A stretch of 20,226 nucleotides of DNA, from positions 1 through 20,226 of the IMG/VR virus record IMGVR_UViG_3300037508_000472. One strand, written 5' to 3'. This stretch comes from a virus. Shown here piece by piece: positions 14,161 through 20,226 of this stretch (the stretch's first letter is position 1; every line of letters begins with the position of its first letter). A program made the position numbers and the translations under genes. The notes beneath the pieces are model-generated. The model saw nothing but the letters and a program-made list of their open reading frames with translations. It was not told the DNA's origin and ran no database searches.

Positions 14161-15922
14161 TTACGCCTTCATCACGCCCTGAAGCGAGCGGTTGCTCACC
14201 GTGGCGTTGCCCATCCACACAATGGTGCGAACCATCGCGTCCTGATTGATGCTTTCCACCTCTTCCAGCATGGTCATGTTGGCGTCGCGGTGGACGACGA
14301 GATCCATGTAGTTGGTGTTGAGGAAGTAGGCATGCTGCGCCGGAATGCCGCCCGACGAATCGAAGAACACGTCGGCGGTCTTGTACTTCATCGAAATCAT
14401 GCCGGCGCGGCCATTCTCGTCAGCGGTATAACGCTTCAGAGAGGTCTGCGACTGCTCGAAGAACGAGAAGTAATCGTCCGACATTACGATGAGGTCCGGG
14501 GTATCCGCGCCACGAGTGAGGCGAATCCACAGCGGCAGCATCAGCGACTCGATGGTGTTGGCCGACGGCGTAATCGCAGCGCCACCCTGAAGCGGGGCCG
14601 CCGCGCTCTGAACCACGTTCTGCCAGAAGGCGTAGGTCGAACTGTTAATACCGCCGACGGTGCCCGTGCCCGCGTCAGCCACCAGCGACTGGAGGCCGCC
14701 AATCTGGTTGGCAGCCGTGCCGTCGCTGTACAGGTCGCTCGACAAGCCGTTCGCCATGCTGTTCTGCGCGTTCTTCACCTTCGCCTTGACGAAGTTGATG
14801 ATGCGATTCTCACCGCTGTTCACGCGCATTTCGTAGCCGGAAATGGCGATGGAAACCGCCACTTGGCGCCACGGGTATTCCGCCGCGCTGATGACGTCCA
14901 CGGCGTTGATGGCCAGCACGTCGAACCCGCTGTAGCGCTGGTAGGTGCTGTTGCTGGCGTATTCCAGCGGCTCGACGACGGAAAGACCGCCGTCCTCGAC
15001 GCGGGTCTTGCCCGCCTCTTTCAGTTTGCGATACAGCGCGTTGTGCTTCGTCAATCGTGTTATCGCACCGGCTCTTTATCCGATGCTTCACCGCCTTTCG
15101 GTCGGTGTTCAGACTACATCATCACTTGTTGACGCTTGGCTCGCTTGGTGGCGCTGATTTTCGCGCCGTGGCCTTTCGGCTTTCCAAGTTGAGCAAGCCT
15201 ACGCTTTTCGTTTGCTTCGGCAGACCAGCGGTTGCCGACGACATGCCTAGCCGCTTCGACGCCCTTTCGGGTCGCCTCGCCGCCTAGCCCTGCCGAGCGG
15301 TCGTGCGCGTTGTACAGCAGGCCCAGGCCGCGGTAGTGGCTAATCCACCGCTGCTCTGCCTCGTTGTGCGCGCCGCGCTTGGGATATTCCGTCTCTTCCA
15401 GCATTTGCATGGAAAAGTCGGCTTCCCCGTACCGCTGCCAGTCCTCAACCAGTTTCGGCGCATGGTGCTTACCGGAGCGGCACAGGCATCGGTGTTCCCG
15501 AAACCGCTTCGACAATTTGGCGCTTGTCACGCCGATGTACGCAAAACCAGTCGACTTACAAACTAAAGCGTAAATTTTCGCCATTCGGGTTCGCCCTCTC
15601 TGGCCTAACAAGTGTCCCGCGCTCGTGGGCGTTTCGTCCGTTCTGGACTACTTCGCCTAGTCGTTGAACCTTCGCCGCATTCCTGCGGCGCTTGGCTGCT
15701 GATTGCCCAATCCGTCCTGTTTTCAAACCGTCACGCTTGCCGTTACCGGCTACGTTGTGGTCAGTGCGGCTTAAGGGGTTTCCAGCAATTCACGGGATTT
15801 TTCAACGTCTACGGTCAAACGTTGTCCGCAATATCCTTACGGTGGGCACGATAGGTCGTGCTCACCAGCTCGCTGAACACGTTAAACGCGCCAGCGGCAA
15901 AGCCCTGTCCCGGTGAAGGCAT
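14161..15922 (-). CDS. Major capsid protein, split by a group I intron (exons 15922-15818 and 15051-14161)
   Basis: Exon 1 (105 nt) encodes 35 residues, MPSPGQGFAAGAFNVFSELV to ...RKDIADNV; exon 2 encodes 296 residues starting TKHNALYRKLKEAGKTRVED. Joined, they give a continuous 331-residue protein whose pattern (helical N-arm, 'LEYASNSTYQRYSGFDVLAI', 'SAAEYPWRQVAVSIAISGYE', late 'HRDANMTMLEEVESINQDAM') is that of an HK97-fold capsid protein of short-tailed phages. A TAGGAG ribosome site precedes the ATG. Unspliced, translation stops at a TGA directly after codon 35. Exon 2 alone has no proper start: the TTG at 15054-15052 is the intron's last three bases and has no ribosome site. The scaffold gene lies just upstream and a decoration candidate just downstream. 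The capsid protein forms the icosahedral shell. Confidence 0.88.
15052..15817 (-). ncRNA. Self-splicing group IA intron in the major capsid gene
   Basis: 766 nt, read on the minus strand. P1: exon CAACGUU (15824-15818) pairs with GACGUUG (15809-15803), with the U.G pair at the 5' splice site. P3: UCCCGUG (15797-15791) with CGCGGGA (15621-15615). P4: UUGCUG (15788-15783) with CAGCAG (15701-15696). A 6-bp hairpin with GGAA loop (15689-15674) fits P6, and GCCG-GUAA-CGGC (15750-15739) fits P5. P7: GACUA (15662-15658) with UAGUC (15116-15112); between them P7.1 GGCG/CGCC, P7.2 GUCC/GGAC and P8 CACUUGUU (15614-15607) with AACAAGUG (15130-15123). P9 has a GAAA loop (15107-15089). The intron ends with G at 15052. 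The 3' exon ACG can pair with CGU of the P1 loop (P10). P7.1/P7.2 mark subgroup IA. Splicing is inferred from structure and reading frame. Confidence 0.93.
15114..15584 (-). CDS. GIY-YIG homing endonuclease encoded in the intron
   Basis: A 156-residue protein from the ATG at 15584, with a GAGAGGG ribosome site 9 nt upstream; an in-frame TTG at 15611 is a weaker start. The GIY-YIG nuclease domain covers about 1-95: KIY (3-5), YIG (16-18), the catalytic Arg in KRFREHR (R27) and the metal-binding Glu in HNEAEQRW (E75 or E77). The C-terminal part is basic, with 'GNRWSAEANEKRRLAQLGKP' and KGHGAKISATKRAKR, resembling the NUMOD3-type DNA-binding repeats of phage homing enzymes. It would cut intron-less capsid genes and so spread the intron by repair. 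The gene fills the P8 loop, and its TAG stop is the first three bases of the P7 3' strand. Confidence 0.92.
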   Translation of the reverse strand: MAKIYALVCKSTGFAYIGVTSAKLSKRFREHRCLCRSGKHHAPKLVEDWQRYGEADFSMQMLEETEYPKRGAHNEAEQRWISHYRGLGLLYNAHDRSAGLGGEATRKGVEAARHVVGNRWSAEANEKRRLAQLGKPKGHGAKISATKRAKRQQVMM

Positions 15923-15932
15923 GATGTAACTC

Positions 15933-16940
15933 CTATGCGCTCGTCAAACGACGCAGCGTCTCTCTGATGGTGTCGTCCATTGTTTGCCCTGCGGCAATGT
16001 CGGCCGGCAAAGCGGGCCGGGAGCGCACGTTGACGCTCGCCATTCGCTTTGCGGCTTCCGCCTTCTTCGCGGCCTCTCCTCTCTGCGCCTGCGCCTGCTG
16101 TTGAGTCAGGGCCTGCCGGGTCTGAGGATTCGCGTAGATGGCTTGCGCGTAGGCATCGTCAAGGGACGTCGCGAGACCGGCTTGCAGTAATGCAGCCATG
16201 TGTTCGCGTACCGCCTCGAAATGCACGTGCGCGGGGTCGGCAGCGAAGCGGGATATCTCGCTGTGTAGCGTTTCTTCCGCCTGCTGCCGGCCAAGGTTCT
16301 GTTGCTGTTCGATGTAGCCCTGCAACTGCCGCATCTGCTGCTGTAGGGCTGAAAGCGTCGGATCTACCGGCGCGGGTTTGTATTCCTGTACCTTTCCGAT
16401 GTCCACGCCGTACTGCTGAGCCAAAAAGCCCAGAAACTGCACCTTTTCGTCAGGCGAGCCGAAGCGCAGCTTGGCGTCGGCCTGCAAAAGGTTTTGCACG
16501 GCGACATCAGGCGTGACGCCCAATGCCTGCATCGTTGGGATAAATGGCTCGAGGGCCTGCCGCATGGAGCCGCCGAACTGCGCCTCCTGCCGGTACTGCT
16601 CAATGCCTTTATGGAAATCCTGCTCGCGCCTCAGCACTTCCTGCTGGACTTCCGGAGGTACAGCGGCCCACTTTTCGGCCACTTCTTTGCGCCAGGTATT
16701 CGGAGGCGGAATGCTTGGGGCTTCTGGGACTTCCGGCTGCACCTCTTCCTGCGCTTCCTGTCGGGGCGCAAACCGCCCGCTGTCGTCCCGCGTGATAGCG
16801 GGCTTTTCGGCTTCAACAGGCTCTGCGGATTCGCCCGCAGTCAGCTTCGCCAGCGTTTCCCTGATGGTGTCGTCCATCGACTTTTCGTCGACTTCTTCCA
16901 CCTCGATACCGTCGGGGGTTGCCCCTTCGTTTTCGAGCAT
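15933..16940 (-). CDS. Capsid scaffolding protein candidate
   Basis: A 335-residue, highly charged, Gln/Glu/Ala-rich helical protein with no hydrophobic core segments. It lies 10 nt upstream of the capsid gene, the standard position for scaffold. The N-terminus is acidic (VEEVDEKSMDDTIRETLAKL), a disordered Pro/Glu linker follows (about 50-85), then helices ('WAAVPPEVQQEVLRREQDFH') and a Gln-rich coiled coil (about 195-225). A basic C-terminal region (AAKKAEAAKRMASVNVRSRP) could bind the inner capsid face as in other scaffolds. The motif MDDTIRETL...LT occurs twice, at 22-34 and 321-333. A GGAGG ribosome site precedes the ATG. I see no protease motif. Confidence 0.8.
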   Translation of the reverse strand: MLENEGATPDGIEVEEVDEKSMDDTIRETLAKLTAGESAEPVEAEKPAITRDDSGRFAPRQEAQEEVQPEVPEAPSIPPPNTWRKEVAEKWAAVPPEVQQEVLRREQDFHKGIEQYRQEAQFGGSMRQALEPFIPTMQALGVTPDVAVQNLLQADAKLRFGSPDEKVQFLGFLAQQYGVDIGKVQEYKPAPVDPTLSALQQQMRQLQGYIEQQQNLGRQQAEETLHSEISRFAADPAHVHFEAVREHMAALLQAGLATSLDDAYAQAIYANPQTRQALTQQQAQAQRGEAAKKAEAAKRMASVNVRSRPALPADIAAGQTMDDTIRETLRRLTSA

Positions 16941-16956
16941 TCGGCCTCCAGAAATG

Positions 16957-16978
16957 AAAAAACCCGCCGAAGCGGGTT
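16957..16978 (-). terminator. Intrinsic terminator, second of a tandem pair
   Basis: Minus strand AACCCGC-TTCG-GCGGGTT (16978-16961) followed by TTTT. A perfect 7-bp stem with a TTCG loop, lying just 5' of the scaffold ribosome site. Confidence 0.85.
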
Positions 16979-16980
16979 AC

Positions 16981-17004
16981 AAAAAAGCCCGCACTAGGCG
17001 GGCT
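16981..17004 (-). terminator. Intrinsic terminator, first of a tandem pair
   Basis: Minus strand AGCCCGC-CTAGT-GCGGGCT (17004-16986) followed by TTTTT. It lies 2 nt after the stop of the 17007-17336 gene. Two strong terminators in a row separate the upstream small-protein genes from scaffold and capsid. Confidence 0.88.
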
Positions 17005-17006
17005 GG

Positions 17007-17336
17007 TTACATGCGTTCTAAGCGTCGCCTCATGTCAGGCGGCAGCTGGTGGTAGGCCCGCCGTGCAGCGGCGTCCAAGCGGGCGTCGGCCTTCGCCTCG
17101 TCATAGGCCCGCGCCCGAGCGGCTTCCTTCTTTTCGGTGTCCATGCCTTCCCACGGGCGGCTACCGGTGCGCTTCAAGTCCTCGCGCCGACCTTTCCGTC
17201 CATGCACGATTCGCCCGTCAACGGGGCTTTCGTAGTCTGGAAGGTCGCCCATCACGTAGTGCGTTTTCGCTTGCGTGTACTGGTTGGCCGGGATGAGTTC
17301 GCCGGTTTCCCTGTCCTGAATGAATCGCTGTCTCAT
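17007..17336 (-). CDS. Conserved basic phage protein, 109 aa
   Basis: A 109-residue charged protein starting MRQRFIQDRETGELIPANQY and containing 'YVMGDLPDYESPVDGRIVHG' and RKGRREDLKRTGSRPWEG. I recognise this N-terminal pattern (RFIQD..TG.LIPA...YV.GD...Y.SPVDGR.I..R..RR..L) from small proteins encoded just upstream of scaffold and capsid genes in many short-tailed phages. The function is unknown. The C-terminal half (about 65-109) is a basic/acidic helix (KKEAARARAYDEAKADARL). Its ATG overlaps the previous stop (ATGA). Two terminators follow directly. Confidence 0.75.
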   Translation of the reverse strand: MRQRFIQDRETGELIPANQYTQAKTHYVMGDLPDYESPVDGRIVHGRKGRREDLKRTGSRPWEGMDTEKKEAARARAYDEAKADARLDAAARRAYHQLPPDMRRRLERM

Positions 17337-17839
17337 AGCAGCAGCAACACTTCCTCGTCGTCTTGTTCCAACAATTCCTGATATTCCCGCAGCCTGATTT
17401 CGATGGCGTGCAGGGCCGTCGCGTAAGCCTGCCAGTCAGGCTCCGCTTTCGGCGTTTTCGGGATTTCGACGGCTTCAACAAGTGCCGGGGCTTCTTCCCG
17501 GACTTCAGCCAGCAGCTTCTCAACCCGCGCCTTCGCCCGCTTGGCCTTGCGGTAAGACCAGATTTCGGTGCGCGGCGCGTCGTCGCCGCCGACCTTGGTA
17601 GCCGTGCCGCCCGGAGCCTCACCGCCACCGGACAAGCCGCCAAGGCCAGATACTTCGCCCGAGCCTTGGGCAGTCGTTGCGCCCTGCCCGACAAGACCGC
17701 CAACGCCGTCAACCGTGCCCGAGCCTGACGCTGCTGCGCTTGGCGCTTGGCCTTCGCCAACAAGTCCGCCTACACCGTCAACGGTGCCCGAGCCATTCCC
17801 CGCGCCCGCTGCCGCGTTTTGGAGCAGGGTCAGCAGCAT
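17333..17839 (-). CDS. Phage protein with N-terminal Gly-rich tandem repeats
   Basis: A 168-residue protein in two parts. Residues about 16-73 carry three copies of a 15-residue unit: GSGTVDGVGGLVGEG (16-30), GSGTVDGVGGLVGQG (39-53) and a diverged GSGEVSGLGGLSGGG (59-73), with Ala/Thr/Ser-rich spacers. Residues about 90-168 form a charged helical region ('RKAKRAKARVEKLLAEVREE') that ends in the acidic-hydrophobic tail DDEEVLLLL. No membrane segment is evident. Gly-rich repeats resemble beta-solenoid or flexible linkers of phage structural proteins; the helical end could bind a partner. Function unknown. The end overlaps the next gene's ATG. Confidence 0.7.
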   Translation of the reverse strand: MLLTLLQNAAAGAGNGSGTVDGVGGLVGEGQAPSAAASGSGTVDGVGGLVGQGATTAQGSGEVSGLGGLSGGGEAPGGTATKVGGDDAPRTEIWSYRKAKRAKARVEKLLAEVREEAPALVEAVEIPKTPKAEPDWQAYATALHAIEIRLREYQELLEQDDEEVLLLL

Positions 17840-17845
17840 TGTGGA

Positions 17846-18010
17846 TTAGCCGATTGCGCGCAGGGTGCTTAGGGTGTTTTCGGTTTCCGCGATTTCGGCG
17901 TCAAGCGAGTCAATGCGGGCAATGTCACCCAGATCCGCCGCTGATGCCCTTGCCTGCGAAAGATTCACCAGCCGACGCGATAGCAAATCAATCAGGTCGG
18001 CGATGCTCAT
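17846..18010 (-). CDS. Small coiled-coil phage protein, 54 aa
   Basis: A 54-residue protein too short for usual gene thresholds: MSIADLIDLLSRRLVNLSQA at the start, then DLGDIARIDSLDAEIAETEN and TLSTLRAIG at the end. It is all helical with heptad-spaced Leu/Ile. The ATG shares a base with the stop of the 480-residue gene (TGATG), which is strong support for a coupled real gene. I recognise similar tiny proteins (MSIADLI.LL..RL..L...R..A...GD) from phage structural clusters, again with unknown function; a helical bundle or assembly chaperone would fit. Confidence 0.8.
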   Translation of the reverse strand: MSIADLIDLLSRRLVNLSQARASAADLGDIARIDSLDAEIAETENTLSTLRAIG

Positions 18011-19452
18011 CAGATCACCATCGCCCGCAGCAGCACGGTGGACGTGTTGAGCAGCATGTACACGTAATCAATTTCAGTGCCGCCGTCCATGTAATGCACA
18101 TCGAACGCCGTGTCGCCAAGCAGGGCCGCGCCTTGGGTGTAGGTCATCGTCGACCACCCGTCCTGCTCCGAGGTCGTCAGGTTTAGCCTAAACCAACGGC
18201 CCGTGGCGTCCTTCTGGCTGTACAGGTTGTTATTGAGATAGACGTGCTTCGTCCCGGTCGTCAGCGTTTCCGTCGCGGGCGAATAGGTAATGGCATTCAC
18301 CCAGGTATTCGCGGCGATGTCGTAGTAATCCATGACGGCACCCGCCGCGCCCCGGAAGCTGTAAATGCGGCGACCGGCGATGATGCTGTTTTCATCATTC
18401 CATGCTGTGTCGCTGGTTTCCCACGCCCAGTGCCCCGACATGCCGGTGTTTGGCGCTGCGGCTCGCGCCAGCGTGGGACTCAAAGTCGTCCACGTTCCAG
18501 CGCTGATGCTGTAGCGGAACAGGGTGACGGCGTTTGACCCCATGTAGTAGATGAAGTCGTCGTTACCCTCAATGCTGTATGCCGAGGTCGCGTCAGGCTG
18601 CGTCGTCCACGCGGCGCTGGTCGTGATGACGGTGGCCGTGTTGGAAGCGATGGTTCGAATCTGGCCCGCGCCAGTGCCGCCAGTGATGCGAATCTGGTAA
18701 TTCGTCCACTGATTGACGGTCCAATTTTTCGCGCTGTTCGTCAGCGTCGATGCGCCGCCGGCGGTGGCCGTGCCGGTGGCAAACGCTTTATAGCCTTCGC
18801 CCTGCCATGACGGGGTGGAAATCAGCTTCGAGTCGGTGCCGATGACGGCGGCGGGGGCAATGCCGTCCGTCGCGCCGGTTTCGGCAGCGGCCCAAGTGTT
18901 GGTTGCGAAGTCGTAGAACCGGAAAACGTTAGCCGTCGTCGTGCCCGCCGCCGTGATGGCATTGAGGACGTACCAGCGGGGCGTTAACAGCCGGAAAGTC
19001 GTCGATGCCGTGAACGCTGAAGCCTGCACGGGAACCCTGATAGTCGCAGTGGCGCCGATGGTGTTTGACTCAATCGCCAGCGTCACGCCAGCATTCGGGC
19101 CGCCCGTGATGTGGATGCTGTAACCCCGAAGGTCGCGAGCCAGTGTCAGGCCGGTGATGATGGTAGATGTCGTGCCGCCCGTGGCGGTGCCCGATGGCCC
19201 GACCGCCGTTGCCGTCCCGCATGCACCTGGCGCAAATGTACCCGCCAGCGCGCCGGACGGGATTTGCACCCACGCGTCCTCTTGCGGGTTGTACAGGTAA
19301 TGCACTGTTGCGCTGACGACATACAACTGCTGTTGCCGGTAATGACGCGATGACGCGATAAACGACCCGGTAACGCTTGCTGTAGGCGCAGGCGTGCAGA
19401 ACTCCCATCGCTTAAGGTCCAGCAGTTTGCGGTTGCCGTTGGTGGTAGGCAT
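18010..19452 (-). CDS. Large beta-rich virion protein with duplicated module
   Basis: A 480-residue Thr/Ala/Gly/Ser-rich protein, predominantly beta. Kelch-like strand units (VFRFYDFATNTWAAA; TLFRYSISAGTWTTLSPTLA; VMDYYDIAANTWVNAITYSP) suggest a propeller. Inserted are two related ~50-residue modules, at 107-156 (RGYSIHITGGPNAGVTLAIE) and 248-296 (TNYQIRITGGTGAGQIRTIA), each continuing through SNT and a beta strand. The protein may be a head fibre, a surface decoration or a tail-associated propeller; its place upstream of scaffold and capsid suggests head or connector. The ATG is coupled to the previous stop by TGATG. Confidence 0.68.
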   Translation of the reverse strand: MPTTNGNRKLLDLKRWEFCTPAPTASVTGSFIASSRHYRQQQLYVVSATVHYLYNPQEDAWVQIPSGALAGTFAPGACGTATAVGPSGTATGGTTSTIITGLTLARDLRGYSIHITGGPNAGVTLAIESNTIGATATIRVPVQASAFTASTTFRLLTPRWYVLNAITAAGTTTANVFRFYDFATNTWAAAETGATDGIAPAAVIGTDSKLISTPSWQGEGYKAFATGTATAGGASTLTNSAKNWTVNQWTNYQIRITGGTGAGQIRTIASNTATVITTSAAWTTQPDATSAYSIEGNDDFIYYMGSNAVTLFRYSISAGTWTTLSPTLARAAAPNTGMSGHWAWETSDTAWNDENSIIAGRRIYSFRGAAGAVMDYYDIAANTWVNAITYSPATETLTTGTKHVYLNNNLYSQKDATGRWFRLNLTTSEQDGWSTMTYTQGAALLGDTAFDVHYMDGGTEIDYVYMLLNTSTVLLRAMVI

Positions 19453-19904
19453 CAGGTCACCGAGATGTTACGGCGCAGGCTGTCCGCAGCCACGCGCATG
19501 AGGGAAGGGATCTGCTCAGTCGCGGCGAGGCCGCCAACCTGCGTCTGGTTTGTCAGGGTGCTGCACGTCGTCACCGTCGTGATCGTTGCCAGCGTGAGAG
19601 ATGCGCTGATGGCGTCAATCGCGACGCGCAGGCGGCCAGCGACATCGGGCATACCCTGCCCCACCATGCGCGTCAGGGCTTGCAGGGCGAAGCGCTGAGC
19701 CTCCAGTGCCTCGATAAGCTCACCATAGCCCGCCACCGGCAGCGGATTGCTTTCGGCAACGTCCGTGACAACCTTCGCGTCGTCCGCGCCCGTCAACGTC
19801 GCAAGGCCGACAACCTGTATCTGCGCCGTTTCCCCGGAATAGGTAACGTCGCGGGACGTGACCTTGACGCCGCTACCCGGGGTGTAACCTACATTGTCAG
19901 CCAT
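19452..19904 (-). CDS. Conserved phage hypothetical protein, 150 aa
   Basis: A 150-residue protein. The N-terminus (GYTPGSGVKVTSRDVTYSGE) with 'TAQIQVVGLATLTGADDAKV' is beta-rich, and the middle is helical (IEALEAQRFALQALTRMVGQ). The C-terminus includes 'LATITTVTTCSTLTNQTQVG' then IPSLMRVAADSLRRNISVT. I recognise this pattern from virion-associated proteins of several phages but cannot attach a function. Both ends are coupled to the neighbours by TGATG overlaps, so all three genes are one transcript and probably one functional group. Confidence 0.68.
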   Translation of the reverse strand: MADNVGYTPGSGVKVTSRDVTYSGETAQIQVVGLATLTGADDAKVVTDVAESNPLPVAGYGELIEALEAQRFALQALTRMVGQGMPDVAGRLRVAIDAISASLTLATITTVTTCSTLTNQTQVGGLAATEQIPSLMRVAADSLRRNISVT

Positions 19905-20226
19905 CAGTCGGTAATCCGCAGCTTCGTGTCAGTGCCTTTGAGCGTGTACTCACCCGCCGCATTCGCCGCCACGTCGCCGCTGGTGATTTGGCCGCTACCC
20001 AGAAACGTCGGGCCGGTGCTGTTCCAAACCGAAAAAAAAGTCACCGGCTGGCTGGCCGCCGCACCCGAAAACGCCACGTCACCCGACATCGCCCGCTCAC
20101 CACTGGCCGCAGCGGCAAACGTGGCGGTCGTCAGGCCGTAGGCTGCGATGGTGTTATTCGTCCCCGATGCGCCGGGGTCGCCGGAATGCAGGCGCACCCG
20201 ATTTGCCGTCAGGGCGTCCAGCATGG
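19904..20226 (-). CDS. Phage virion protein, probably truncated by the window edge
   Basis: At least 106 residues are visible. The first possible ATG is at 20224, two bases from the edge, but the opening MLDALTANRVRLHSGDPGAS corresponds to a motif that in related phage proteins (pattern 'ALADAG..A.WVSLHTGDPG..GTNE') normally lies 15-25 residues from the N-terminus, so the true start is probably outside. The rest, including VAFSGAAASQPVTFFSVWNS and 'FLGSGQITSGDVAANAAGEY', is a beta sandwich-like pattern. The family is found in head/tail structural clusters with no tested role that I know of. Confidence 0.65.
   Translation of the reverse strand, partial: MLDALTANRVRLHSGDPGASGTNNTIAAYGLTTATFAAAASGERAMSGDVAFSGAAASQPVTFFSVWNSTGPTFLGSGQITSGDVAANAAGEYTLKGTDTKLRITD

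Noticed and set aside
14089-15132. 347-codon plus-strand reading frame antisense to the capsid gene
   Set aside because: It is the mirror of the capsid coding frame in GC-rich DNA, runs through the intron 3' end, has His/Arg/Val-rich composition and no ribosome site.
15585-15611. TTG start adding nine residues to the intron endonuclease
   Set aside because: The extension lies in P8, lacks a ribosome site, and the GIY-YIG fold begins right after the ATG at 15584.
1-20226. CRISPR array, insertion sequence or intact tRNA gene
   Set aside because: No regularly spaced direct repeats, no transposase frame with terminal inverted repeats, and only a 3' half tRNA were seen.

Overview
The window looks like part of a temperate, short-tailed (podovirus-like) phage or prophage of a high-GC proteobacterium. 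The evidence is a near-continuous minus-strand morphogenesis cluster, a 3' tRNA-Leu fragment typical of an attachment site next to what may be the last codons of an integrase, and a lysis cassette. I see no portal, terminase or repressor; the first two presumably lie beyond the right edge, upstream in the direction of late transcription. The host cannot be fixed from this sequence, but the att fragment predicts integration into a tRNA-Leu(UAA) gene.

Layout. 1-92: possible integrase end, then the tRNA-Leu 3' half (attP-like). 171-1474: small accessory genes, mostly on the plus strand, with a divergent 57-codon zinc-ribbon gene and a palindrome-bearing promoter near 801-828. 1372-3643, minus strand: calcineurin-like phosphoesterase, 3-TM holin, small membrane protein and M15 peptidase endolysin. 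3627-5811: Gly/Ala-rich virion protein, DUF4376 protein and tail fibre. 5855-6001: a lone plus-strand membrane peptide with its own likely promoter (moron-like). 5975-12697: internal/ejection proteins, a GNAT-like protein, a large tail protein and the tail adaptor. 12697-17004: a head cassette (scaffold, major capsid, decoration candidate) bracketed by intrinsic terminators, followed by a coiled-coil protein. 17007-20226: small conserved phage proteins and larger virion proteins, the last one truncated by the window edge.

The most notable object is a 766-nt group I intron (15052-15817) that splits the major capsid gene after codon 35. P1 with the terminal U.G pair, P3, P4, P7, P7.1, P7.2, P8, P9 and a possible P10 can all be paired by eye. 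The P8 loop carries a GIY-YIG homing endonuclease whose stop codon lies in the 3' strand of P7. Splicing gives a 331-residue capsid protein; a conventional gene call would start it falsely at a TTG that is really the last three bases of the intron.

The minus-strand genes overlap by 1-17 nt almost everywhere, which implies translational coupling along one late transcript. Tandem terminators before scaffold and another after the decoration gene suggest that head-gene dosage is set by read-through or antitermination.
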